Source: Calycina herbarum
Lineage: Eukaryota; Ascomycota; Leotiomycetes; Helotiales; Pezizellaceae
NCBI GenBank assembly: GCA_001414485.1
Contig: LLEY01000061.1
Location: forward strand, 124,001 to 188,000
Direction: 5' to 3'
Length of the DNA stretch: 64,000 nucleotides
Below the pieces are notes generated by a model. The model searched no databases. It was not told where the DNA came from and saw only the letters and a list, made by a program, of their open reading frames with translations. How positions within the stretch are numbered: position 1 is the first letter of the stretch; every line of letters begins with the position of its first letter. Below, one piece after another: positions 34,748 to 45,055 of the stretch. A program made the position numbers and the translations under genes.

Positions 34748-35462
34748 ATGCACATCCTCCTCATACTCTTAGGCGTTCTCAGTATCGCTCTCGCTGCAAA
34801 TCTATCTTCCGTTCAAATCCCCACAAGCCAACATGCTCTTACCCACCACATACAGTTCGTCGCCCCTCTTCTTTCCCTCCAATTCTCAGACTACAAATCA
34901 ACTACAACACATCAAGCTAACAAAGAAAAACACCCAAGCGCAAACCAAAAAACCCAAACATAGAAAACGTCCATAAATGCTGGGGGCAAAAGACCTCCCC
35001 CACAAAGTTCGCAAACCGAAACGAAACCCAACAAGCGATCGACGAGCTTCGAACCAAGAAGAATTTCAAGGAACGTGGTCCAGGAATACCAGGTGTAAGG
35101 CTAGCTTGTATTGGACGATCCGAGATTAGCATTGTGAGATTTGTTCGTCCCCCCCCCCCCCCCTTCTATTTTCAGCTCTAATTCCTTTTGGGTGTTCCTC
35201 TCTTCCTCTCACACTCTGTTTTTTCTCAACACCTTTTTCGTCCCTCTTGTTGTTATTTAATGTAGGATACAGGTAGCTGACGCGAAAAAAACAATAGAGC
35301 AACCCTAGCGCCACCATTCGCTATTCACAACTCGCAGATTTCGCGCAATGGCTTTTAGACGAGAAGACTTGTATACCAAAAGGTGCAGAGGATAAAGTGT
35401 CTGGAAATTTGGAGAGCGATGATATGTGGACTATCTGGATCCAGGGGGCTGAGAAGTGTTAG
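34748..35462 (+). pseudogene. Small secreted family copy 3, promoter-disrupted and frameshifted
   Basis: ATG 34748 opens MHILLILLGVLSIALA, a good signal peptide. It continues LTHHIQFVAP, which aligns with LTHHTQFVPS of copy 2, and stops at 34961. The conserved domain then appears in another frame (KFANRNETQQAIDELRTKK, later RLACIGRSEISI to 35133). The last exon is about 35298-35462 (QLADFAQWLLDEKTCIPKGA to AEKC and stop). The first intron of copies 1 and 2 is missing here. A run of 16-17 C lies in the second intron (about 35147-35163). The LINE separates the gene from its TATA box. Frame break plus insertion make it a pseudogene, unless an unseen splice restores the frame. Confidence 0.6.
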
Positions 35463-35631
35463 GTTCTTTTTCGACACTGCTCGTTTGGATTTTGCCGCGT
35501 TGAGTTTTCAGCAGTGGAGTTTTAATACAATATACTCTTTCTCACTTACACTTCCAACCAGAACAAGAAGTTACGAAGCCAAGGGCAAAGCAATGATATT
35601 TTTCTACCCTACTCATTTTCACATATCTCTT

Positions 35632-37067
35632 TTAACAACAAATTTCATTCTCTCCCGACTCTCGACTATCCAATCTTATAACCCCCGACTCCGAAACCTC
35701 ACAACTCACTCTCCCACTAGCAACCACCCTCTCACTCGCAACCTCACAATCCTTTACCACACAACAAGTAACACTCTCACTCTTCTCAACCTCACAACTC
35801 CTAGTCCTCTGCCTCCCACTCTCCTCCTCCTTGCCCTCCCCATCCCTCCCCTGAAAACTCTCCTCTAGCACCTGTAAAATCTCCCTCGCAGCACCCAAAC
35901 AAGCAACCAACCCCATCTCCTCACCACCCTCCCCTTCCAACCTTCCAAATACAATTTCCCTTCCACTCCCACCGCCATCACCCATCCCAGAAGTCGACGA
36001 AGAACCACCACAAACCCTAACCAAAACCGGACATCTCGCCCCCTCACCTCCCCTCCCAGCCCTACAAACAAGCCTAGCATGCAACTCCCCCGTCCCAAAA
36101 CCACCCTCTCGCATCCCCCTTTTCACCAGTGTGCTCGAACAGAGTTCTTGTACGAGGAAATTGAAGAAAGAGTCAGGACCTAGACCTGGTGTTGAGGTTG
36201 AGAAGCAGCAGGAGGTTAGGAGTTCGAATGTACTTTGTTGGGATGGATGGTTTGATTCAGTATAAGTTTTGGAGGGATAGGCGAGTGAGGAGGTGGAAGA
36301 AGAAGAAGGCGAAAAGGAGAGGGAGGAGGCTGAGAAACAGCAATCTAGGATTAAGAGGACGTCTGAGTGTGTGAATTCGAGGCGTTTTTGGAGGGGTGTC
36401 CAGGGGAGGGAGGGTGGATCGTGGTCGTCGCCTGGCTTCTTCCTGGGAGGAAAGGTTAGCTGAAAGCCATGACTGAAGGGGTTTTCGATAATGCGGATGT
36501 GGGAGATAGAGAGGGGACAAACTTATAAGCACACCAATCCAAGCCTCCACCTTCTTTCTTCGACACCTCCCCATGACCAGAGTAATATATCAGAAGTAAC
36601 TTTTTCGTAGCTGGCGCTCGTTTCTTCCCTTTCATCCTCGCCATCGGTCTCTTAAGCTTCCTCTTCCAACCTTCTATCTCCACCAATCTCCCATACCCAT
36701 CTATCCATATCTCTTCCCCCATCCCATCCCCTTCTCTCACTTCATCTCCGGCATCAACATCAAAACCACAATCTTTCCCACAATCTCCCCTCCCATCCCA
36801 CCGTCCAAGAAATCCACCAAGTGCACCCCTAACAAACCCCTCCGAGTCCTCCGAAGGAATATAACAACTAGCAATAGAAGTAACGTTATACACCGAACTG
36901 AACACCCTAGCCAAGAGGTCGAGTTGGGGTGCAACGCCGATATCGTCTTTAATCCATGAGAGGAGGAGGACGTGGATTTCTTGGTATGGAGTTGCGTTGT
37001 TTGATGCCGGTTTTGGGGGAGGAGATTTGTGGAGTTTGCGAGGGCTGGCTGGCGTAGGTTGTGGCAT
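35632..37067 (-). CDS. Caspase-like (clan CD, C14-type) protein
   Basis: Two exons, 36523-37067 and 35632-36442, close in phase (80-bp intron) to 451 aa. A basic, proline-rich N-terminus (MPQPTPASPRKLHKSPPPKP) is followed by the caspase-fold start EIHVLLLSWIKDDIGVAPQL. The catalytic-His motif LLIYYSGHGE (His165) and the catalytic-Cys motif LLILDCCFSASS (Cys217) follow. This His-Gly plus Asp-x-Cys pair is the signature of caspases and metacaspases. After it STFELLTSCCFSTSTPGLGP and the SFFNFLVQELC block match a caspase-like family common in Pezizomycotina, distinct from the classic Gln/Asn-rich YCA1-type metacaspase. Possible roles are regulated proteolysis or incompatibility-type cell death; neither is shown by the sequence. 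Confidence 0.75.
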
Positions 37068-37540
37068 TGCGGGATGGGTTGTGAAATTTGGTTGTGTGTT
37101 GAATTGATAGAGGCGAGAAAATACTATTGGTTCTGAGCTAGGAACCAGGCGTGCGCTGTGATGCGCATGCGCTTTCGTAGGGATACATAGGAAGAATGTT
37201 GTATGATAAATGATTTGGAAGAAATGTGTATGGTATGGGTGAGGACAAGAACATATGAGAATGATGAAGTGGTAGTCTTGATCGCTCTTTCCAAATTTCA
37301 TACTTGGAACCAGAGAAGGAACGAATGCAAGACGAATCGACAAAAAACAACGACGCATGACGACGGAAATGAAAGAAGGAAAGAAACGAACTCAGTTGCT
37401 CCTTCCATATGTAACAAGGAAAATTTCCTCCCTCGACACCACCATAGAGTCCTACAAAATAAAAATACACTCACCCCCTAGCCTTAATCCTCACAATTTG
37501 TCAATAAGGGTAAGACCCATCCGGCAAACACATCTATATA
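37068..37540. other. Intergenic, caspase-like gene promoter and cnxABC 3' flank
   Basis: No independent gene was seen. Frames here are shadows of the neighbours. Confidence 0.4.
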
Positions 37541-39875
37541 TTATCTTTGCTCTTCCTCTGTCCTCTCCTCCTTCCTCCCCTCAACCCACAACCCACTCTT
37601 TCCCCCTTCCTTCCTCACAACCCTCAAACCCCCAATCCTCATCCCCTTATCCACAGACTTACACATATCATAAACCGTCAACGCAGCCACACTAGCCGCA
37701 GTAAGCGCCTCCATCTCCACGCCCGTTTTGCCTTCACAAGTAACCGTTGTGGTAATCTCTACACATCCGAAGTCTTCGTTTTTAGAACGGGCCAACTCGT
37801 TCTCGTTTTCGCTCGCGCTTTCTGGCTTTAATTTAGATTTTGAATTTTGATAATGCCAAGGATAAGCATCACCTTGTCCAGCACCTTGCCATCTAGCAGT
37901 AACTTCCTCTTTCACTTCCTCAACCTCCTCCCCACCACAAACCTCCAACCCAATATCCACACCCGTAATTCCCACCGGATGACATAGCGGGATCAGCTCC
38001 CCCGTCCTCTTCGCAGCCATGATCCCCGCGATCCTAGCCACAGCAAGTACATCCCCCTTCTTCACACCATTCGAGCGTATTAATTTGATAGCTGTAGGGT
38101 TCGAGAAGTGGATCGTGCATCTGGCGATGGCGGTACGGACTGTAGGAATTTTGGAGGAGATTGATACCATGTGTACATTTCCTTGAGGGTTGAGGTGAGT
38201 GAGTGTTGGATTTGGTGTTTCGGCAATGTTATTTTGGGTCGTGGAGGTTATGGGTGGTGTGGGTGAATTTTTGGTAGAGTAAAGACGAGCGCGGGTGGAA
38301 TTTCGCAGAGGAGAGAGGAGGTGGGTAGGGATGGTGCTCCATGGTTGAGGTGAGGAAGACGATAAAGGTGTTCTTATTGACCTCCGAGCACTTCTGCTAC
38401 GCTTCTTCTCATCTACAATCAAATCAGTAAACAAAAAACAAAGAGAAGCACAAGTACATCGCTTACATGTCTTCGAATTGATATCTAACAGATACATACA
38501 TTTGGGTATACGCCAAAAATGCAATAATACTTCACCCGGATGAGATAAAAAAGAAATCCTACCCACCTATTAATATCATCGGCCTGTTCTTCATATTTTC
38601 CAACTCTCCCATTCCAGCATGTTTCTCCTTCTTTCGACTGACAGCTAAGCCAATAACGTCGAGCAACTCTTTCTCATGCGCGGATCGACCAAGAGGACCC
38701 TCTGACGAGCTCAGTCCCTGTTTTCGATCCATCTCAATTTGTTTCATGGCTTCATAGGCTTCTTCATCGATAGGATTTCCATCGTTTGACTTTCGAATGA
38801 TATCTCGAAGGGACACCTCAGCGTTGCCAAATAGGCAGACCTTCAGATTCCCATCACTGGTGATCCGGAGTCTATTACAGGAACCACAGAAGTTGTGAGT
38901 CATGCTTGTAATAAAACCCATTCTTCCAACGAAGCCCGGGATTTCGAAAGTCTTGCTGGTATCGTTCTTGTGGTCTTGGACCTTCCGTAAGGACGGATAT
39001 TTGACACGAATAAGATCCAGCATCTCTTGAAATGGCAACATCTTTCCCTTGCTCCATTTGTTCCCATCGAATGGCATATATTCGATAAATCGGACTTCGA
39101 TATCTTGTTCCCGACCAAGTTCCACGAACGGAATTATCTCACGTTCATTCATTCCTCGCATAACCACGCAGTTGATCTTAAGCTTGATCCCAGCACCGAG
39201 TCGATTCATTTCCAGAATCCTTTCAATGCTTTTCATCACCGCTTCAAATCCTTTCCTTCTTGTCATTATTTGGAATTGCCACGGATCCAATGTATCCAGA
39301 CTGAGATTTACTCCAGTCAATCCAGCCTCTGCCATACTGTCCAACTTTCGATGTAAAGATATGCCATTTGTTGTTATGCAGAGTTCTTTCAGACCTTGCG
39401 ATCGAAGTGATCCGATTTGATGCATCAATGGGAGAATATCTCGTCGTACGGTAGGCTCTCCGCCAGTCAATCGAATCTTTGTGACGCCCTCTGAAACGAA
39501 CACCGACGACAAGAGGTATATTTCGGGAGTAGTGAGAAGTTCTCGGGGTGGCGATTGAGGCACACCCTCTTCCGGCATGCAATACAGACATCGCAGATTG
39601 CACTTTTCCGTCAAGGATATTCGAAGATAATTGTGCTGTCGGTTGTAGGTATCGGTGAGGAAATCGGAGAAGGGTCTTGCGTTCTTGATGGCATCGCGAC
39701 GACTTCGAAGCGGTTTGTCCGGGGGAAAACTATGCGCAGGATAAGGTTCCACAGCCGGGACTGGTGCAGTTGCAGGGCTAGCAGATGCAGAAGTAAGGCG
39801 TCGACAGGAGGGGGAAACAAATAGGTTCTGCTTGCCACATTGCAAGAATGAACCGGAACGCTTGAAAAGAGACAT
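37541..39875 (-). CDS. cnxABC: Fused MoaA-MoaC, first step of molybdenum cofactor synthesis
   Basis: Exon 1 (38567-39875) and exon 2 (37541-38412) join across a 154-bp intron in phase, about 726 aa. The MoaA half follows a Ser/Arg-rich, mitochondrial-like N-terminus and contains the radical-SAM cluster CNLRCLYC (Cys92, 96 and 99). It also has RLTGGEPTVRRD and the second [4Fe-4S] region NFCGSCNRLRITSDGNLKVC. The MoaC half starts near MVSISSKIPTVRTAIA and has the diagnostic KKGDVLAVARIAGIMAAKRT, LIPLCHPV and CEGKTGVEMEALTAASVAAL. Together they convert GTP to cyclic pyranopterin monophosphate. Aspergillus nidulans cnxABC has the same fusion. Splicing joins the MoaA end (MKNRPMILI) to DEKKRSRSAR. 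A Lys/Glu-rich insertion of about 50 residues interrupts the MoaC domain. Confidence 0.92.
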
Positions 39876-40211
39876 CTTGCCCGGACTGACCCCTCATGAA
39901 GATTGTGAGAGCAGAGGGGAAAGAGAAATAAAAGTCTCAACTACCCCATCCTTTTTTGACTAACGTGACTCTTCTCGTGGCGTACCAACACTAAGAGCTT
40001 GTGAATAAGCAAGCATACAGGTGGATTGGATTTCTCGAGGTATGACGGAGATGTATTTGGTGGATTGGAATCGGAAGTGGGGGAGGAAAACTCGGAGAAT
40101 AGACTCGGCCTGCAGGCGGTGAACCGCTTTGAGCAAAACAACCTTGATGCCCAGGTTGTAAACAAAGTACTGCGAGTCAACACCAATCGATTTTTGAACA
40201 AACCACCCAAA
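39876..40211. promoter_or_regulatory. Shared 336-bp divergent promoter of cnxABC and the WD-repeat gene
   Basis: The two genes start in opposite directions from this short region, so it must hold both promoters. No consensus element is obvious. Confidence 0.6.
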
Positions 40212-41941
40212 ATGCGTTACTCGAGGACTTTGAAGTGTAAGTATACGAAATACATATGGGGATTTTACTTCATGCCAATGCTAACACTTTGTGATTTCCA
40301 GCATCTACGCAATGCCTTCCCAGCCCAGACGGCGCTTTCATTGCGACAATTCTCCCCTCCAAACTCACGATACGGACAACGCGCTCCCTCGAAATCGCAC
40401 GTGTCGTAACACTTCCCTCTGAGATTGCCTCTTCAATTTCCTGGTTTATATGGTCTCAATCGTCGACTCGAGTACTAGTAGCGTCCACAGAAAACATTCG
40501 AGTCTACTCAGCAACCAATCTACAATTCTCCGCCAACATTGCAAACCCCACATCGAGTACAACGAAAGTTACCTGTGTGGCTTTTGGGGCAACAGAAGAC
40601 GAAATATGCGTATTCTCGGATTTTGGACTGAAGATGTCTATTGTGAACCTTATCACTTCAAAATTAGTCGACATCAACTCACCGAAATTGTATCAGTCTG
40701 GTAACGCGAGTAAAGGGTTCGCATATCGACCTGGAACAAACAACTTGACGCTTCTGACAAGAAGTGGAGGGAAAGACATAATTAGCATTCATGCGAAAGG
40801 AACACATGAGGTTACAAGATCATGGCACCCGGATACTATTGATGCACAAGGACTGGTCTGGAGTGCAGATGGAAGATGGCTTGTCGTTCTGGAATCTGCG
40901 GCGCAAGGGCACAGGTTTTTCATCTACACAGCAGACGGACATTTGTTCAAGACTTGGAATGGTCCTAGGCCATTCTCGATCCAGGATACCGATATTGAAC
41001 TGGGAGCTGGTATCAAAATGTTCGACTGGAATCACAATGGAGGTGTCATTGCAATTTGCGATTACAGCAAAAGAGTAACTATTCTCTCGACACCTTCTTT
41101 CACTGAATCTTTAAATGTACGGCATACTACGAGTGTCGCTCCAACGGAGACCCTTCAGGTAAGTTTTGCCTCGAACAAGAATGGACCTGGCTAATGGTTG
41201 TAGGTTTGGCAAGAACAAATTGTTCCATCACAACACGGTCGATTCGAACGGGAATTCGTTTCGGCTGTACAACCATTATGTCCACCAACTGGCCCAACCC
41301 AATTGAACAACTCAGAGCCCAAGACTGGTACAAACATGATGTCCTTCGATAATTCGGGAACACTCTTAGCAACAAGAACAGAAAGCATGCCCACGACATT
41401 GTGGATCTGGGATATCAGAATCAGACTACTTCGAGCAGTCATGATATTCCATGCCCCAGTTGCCAAAATTACTTGGCACCCTACCATTAATGAGCTGATC
41501 ATGATTCGATGTGAAGAAAGCCGTGGCATTGCACATCTTTGGGATCCTTCCTGGGAGAAGCCTCAAATAATCAACTTTGCGCAACAAGTACCTGGAGGTA
41601 AAGTCATTGGAAAAACAGTTGCGAAATGGCTAAATAGCGAGAGTTCGAGTCCAGCTCTTCTCTTCAGTGACACCCAGGACTGTCTCCTTGCTTCATTATC
41701 GGACGCGGATGACGGCGATTTACCATGGCAGGATTCCGAAGCGCAAGGTGTTGACATTTACGGGCAGCGAACAGAATCTCCATTGGATTTGGTATCAACA
41801 AACGAGAAGAAATCCAGCAAGGTGACAATCGAAGCTTTAATGGAAGAAGACAGCTTCACCAGAATGAGTAGTGGCAGTGAGGAAGTCGACGACACATTCC
41901 ACTTCCGAAAAGGAATTGAAGCTGGAGATTCATGGACTTGA
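40212..41941 (+). CDS. wdr8: WD-repeat protein of the WRAP73/Wdr8 family
   Basis: Exons 40212-40236, 40302-41158 and 41204-41941 give 539 aa. The 25-nt first exon encodes only MRYSRTLK plus one base of the next codon. WD-like blades appear as CLPSPDGAFIATILPSKLTI, VYSATNLQF, GLVWSADGRWLVVLES, HRFFIYTADG, MSFDNSGTLLATRTES with LWIWDI, and ITWHPTINELIMI with AHLWDP. The N-terminal tyrosine-containing start, the GAGIKMFDWNHNGGVIAI block and the acidic C-terminus resemble Wdr8/WRAP73, a spindle-pole and microtubule-organising-centre protein studied in fission yeast and vertebrates. The acidic Ser-rich tail (TRMSSGSEEVDD) is disordered. Confidence 0.8.
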
Positions 41942-42880
41942 AAGAAACTTTTCTTATTCAAAAACTACGCCTCATTTCCCCGCCACTTCAAATCGGCCTG
42001 ACCACCGTTTTTGTTGTGGAGGCGCACTGATCTCACGATGGCATTTTTAATCTCGACGGAACAGGGAAGTGGTTGGTTATCTCAACTGAGATTGACCCCA
42101 CTTCTATGATGCGTATCGTCGTCAGGCTCATTGGTAGGATTGGATGACAGAACAATTGGTCTTCCACTTTGAGCTGTGGAGCCCTGATTGGGATTTCAGG
42201 AATTGATAGAAAACGAAAGCGAATCGAGGCTTGGAATCTGCCTATTTCGATGATGAAGAGGACTATCAGCCGCTTGAGTGAGTGACGAATTAGGAGCTTC
42301 AGTGACCTAGAGCTCCTGCTTCAACAGGGGGTAATTCAGGGTCTGTGGCTTGTTGGGCTTGTTGGGGTAGCTCTTAGAAGCTTGGCGGCCTCCACGGGCT
42401 CCACGGGACCGCTCTTGCAGGCATCATCAACCGAAAGTTGGCGCTGTTTAGTAAATTGGACGATTTCCTTGGTTCAGCCACACTTCATCATCTCTCTCTC
42501 TCTTTTGAGCACAAGCTGTACTCTGCCACCTGGGCGCCCGTCTCCCCACGATGCGATTCCACTTCTCCTGCACTGGGAAATATGCCTCTCACAAGCGAAG
42601 GGTGAATTGAAGAAGGGACCTAAGGGTGCATGTCTTGGCCCGGCTCTGCCAATCCTCTTAGCCAAAAACCTCTCGTCTCTCGTCTCCTTTTGATTCAATT
42701 GCTCCCTCCTCCTCCTCCTCCTCCTCCTCCTCACCCCTCTCCTTCCTTTTCTCAAGCTTGACGGGAGGTCTCTCAATTCACCACCACCCGCCCCAGTCCC
42801 TTATCTCTCCCACCTCCCATCTGCCACCCTCCCCCATCCTCCTCTCCCCCAATTGAAGACATACACCACCCACCGCAACA
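41942..42880. other. Intergenic upstream of the EBP-type gene
   Basis: It contains the 3' flank of the WD gene, pyrimidine-rich stretches and a CCT microsatellite shortly before the EBP ATG. No gene is supported. Confidence 0.4.
42705..42733. repeat. (CCT)n microsatellite
   Basis: About nine to ten uninterrupted CCT units occur in the pyrimidine-rich leader/promoter of the EBP-type gene, about 150 bp before its ATG. CT-rich leaders are common in highly expressed fungal genes. Confidence 0.9.
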
Positions 42881-43804
42881 ATGGAAGCAGCTTTCCAATC
42901 CCTCAATGCCTCGGCGCCCTCCCCACTCATGATCACCGATCACCCATACTATCCCATCCAAGTCGAAATCGCCAGCTACCTCGCGAACGAATGGTCCATG
43001 CAAGTGCTCCTCGCGCTCTTCTCTGCCATCTGCGCTGCCGTCTTGGTCGGCACATTGGTTACCGTCAATCGCCTCCATCCTGAACTACCTGGTAGGGAGA
43101 AGGCTGCGATTTGGTGGTTCATCCTCTCAGGATGCATTCATCTCTTCTTCGAGGGCTATTTCTCGCTCAATCACACGAGGATGGGACCAGCGCAGGATCT
43201 ATTTGGACAATTGTGGAAGGAGTACGCGTTGAGTGATTCGAGGTATTTGACCTCGGATCCATTTGTCCTTTGTATGGAAACGGTGACTGCTGTAAGCCCA
43301 CCCTCTTCCCAATTGATTTCGTTATCTATGAGACAATTGGCTGATTCTTTACTATTTTCCGTGGATAGTTCACTTGGGGCCCGGTCTGCTTCTTCGTCGC
43401 GGCTTTCATCACTACCTCCCACCCTCTCCGACACCCTCTACAAATCATCGTCTGCGTGGGACAAATCTATGGATTGATTCTTTACTATGCTACGAGCATG
43501 TTTGATCATTACTACAAGGCCGTCACTTATAGTCGTCCGGAATTCTTGTATTTCTGGGGTTACTACTTTTTCATGAACTTTATCTGGATGGTTTTCCCTG
43601 GTAGTAAGTCCCCCCCAACATCTCTATTGTTTCCCTACGTTTATTTTGGAGATTCATTTCTGCGATTGGGGTAGTGCTAATATTTTATGTGCAGTTCTAC
43701 TCGTCAGCAGCGTTCGAACCATCGCCAAAGCTTTCGCCAAGCTCGAGAAGTTGGAGGGTAAATCGAAGAAGGGCGGAAAGGTCAATGGGAAGAAGAGCAA
43801 TTAG
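42881..43804 (+). CDS. EBP-domain protein (delta8-delta7 sterol isomerase type)
   Basis: Exons 42881-43291, 43369-43603 and 43695-43804 close in phase to 251 aa. Membrane helices and the emopamil-binding-protein landmarks are present: IWWFILSGCIHLFFEGYF (with the His and Glu residues characteristic of the family), LWKEYALSDSRYL, DPFVLCMETVTAFTWGP, and a C-terminal RPEFLYFWGYYFFMNFIWM. The tail is lysine-rich (KLEGKSKKGGKVNGKKSN) and may act as an ER-retention signal. EBP enzymes shift the sterol double bond from C8 to C7 in the ER. Fungi also use unrelated Erg2, so whether this one serves ergosterol synthesis or another sterol is open. Confidence 0.88.
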
Positions 43805-45055
43805 ATGATGCGTCTACATACAGATGAGAAGCTCTACACGGAGCTGGAAAGGTGGGGGTGTTCAATTGTGGATAGCTACGCGCCTCTTGATGTTGGTCGT
43901 TGTATAGACATGAGATAAGGGGATTTGGTGCTAGGAATTCAGCTTTCGTTTTTTCGCGGAGGGCATTTTTGATACCAGCAAAACATGCTTTTAGAAGTTC
44001 TTGGGTAAGTAGAGGGTTTTTTTCTTGTTGAGCAGAGGCACTATTATATATATATATATTAGATATAGAATAGAGAGAGCAAGAGAGCAGAAATCCAAAG
44101 AGTTTAGATACCCTGCGGGGCTTTCTTGATTGCGTGTTTTGTTTTCTTATATGGTTTACTGTTATCATGTTTTGGTACAGTTTCTAGTTGATCTTGCTTT
44201 GGGATAAACATTCTGTGTCTTCTTGCGAATTTTAATGAAGGTGGCAGTAAAAAGCTCTCTGTGTGATTATTACAAAAGATTTAGAACAATTGGCCTGAAT
44301 TGTCTCCATCGTTTAGAACAACGAGTGTTATCTACTTCGGCATTTGTTGTCCATCGTCATTTGTCCATCGATGTGCTTCGCTGACTTGTCATCTTCCCCA
44401 CACTTTTCTTGGGTAACGACGGGAGTGTCGATGAGAACCTGAAAGCTGAGCTGAGCTAAAGATTTAGTCTTGAGCTTGTGAAGCTTTGCGGCATTGATAT
44501 CCGATCGCGATGCAACTCCCAACCTCCTCTCAGTCAGTCTGTTATCAGGTCTAGATCTCTATGTTGGAAGAGCAACAAGGGAAAATCAACAGCTTTGCAT
44601 CTGGTATTATAATTTTGGCAGCCTGAATAAAGAGTTGTGCTAATGAGATATAAGAGAGTAGATGTCGAGAGTCAAGCTTTGCATCAAAAAGCAACCGCCG
44701 CCCGCCCCCCCTTTTTTGGTTCCTGAAGATCGGTCACGTGGCGCGGCCTTGGCAGACGTCACGAGCTGTTTTGTTTGGTTCCGAGTGGATTTGAACCTGC
44801 ATGGGGATGTTGGGGGAACACACCAATGCTTCTTGCCTGCAAACTTCTCTCTGCCTTGGTTGGAGGCGAGGGAGCTAGGAGTAGGAAAGAGCATCACTGT
44901 GACGATGGGAAAGTAACCTTAGATCGTCATGTATTTTGGAGAAGCCCGTAAGTGAAAAGGAAAGTTCGCTCCGGTGTAGGCCTTTCTAGTTCTTCTCCTC
45001 TCTCTCTTCCAGCCCAGCCCCTTCTATTGATGTTGAATTGCTTCACCTGCTCATC
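43805..45055. other. Intergenic, 1.25 kb, upstream of the acid-phosphatase-like gene
   Basis: It contains a short TA microsatellite near 44045-44060. Short frames lack family resemblance. The promoter side holds CACGTG and CRE-like words, listed separately. Confidence 0.4.
44735..44760 (+). promoter_or_regulatory. CACGTG (Pho4/NUC-1-type) and GACGTC words upstream of the phosphatase gene
   Basis: CACGTG at 44735-44740 and GACGTCAC just after lie about 300-320 bp before the ATG of a histidine-acid-phosphatase-like gene. Pho4/NUC-1 factors bind CACGTG to induce phosphatases under phosphate limitation. The word occurs elsewhere in this window too, so the link is only suggestive. Confidence 0.35.

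Noticed and set aside
35865..36126. Other-frame readings within the second exon of the caspase-like gene.
   Set aside because: They are shadows; the STFELLTSCC frame carries the family features.
44735..44740. CACGTG as proof of phosphate regulation.
   Set aside because: The same word occurs at several other sites in the window, so it is kept only as a weak regulatory entry.
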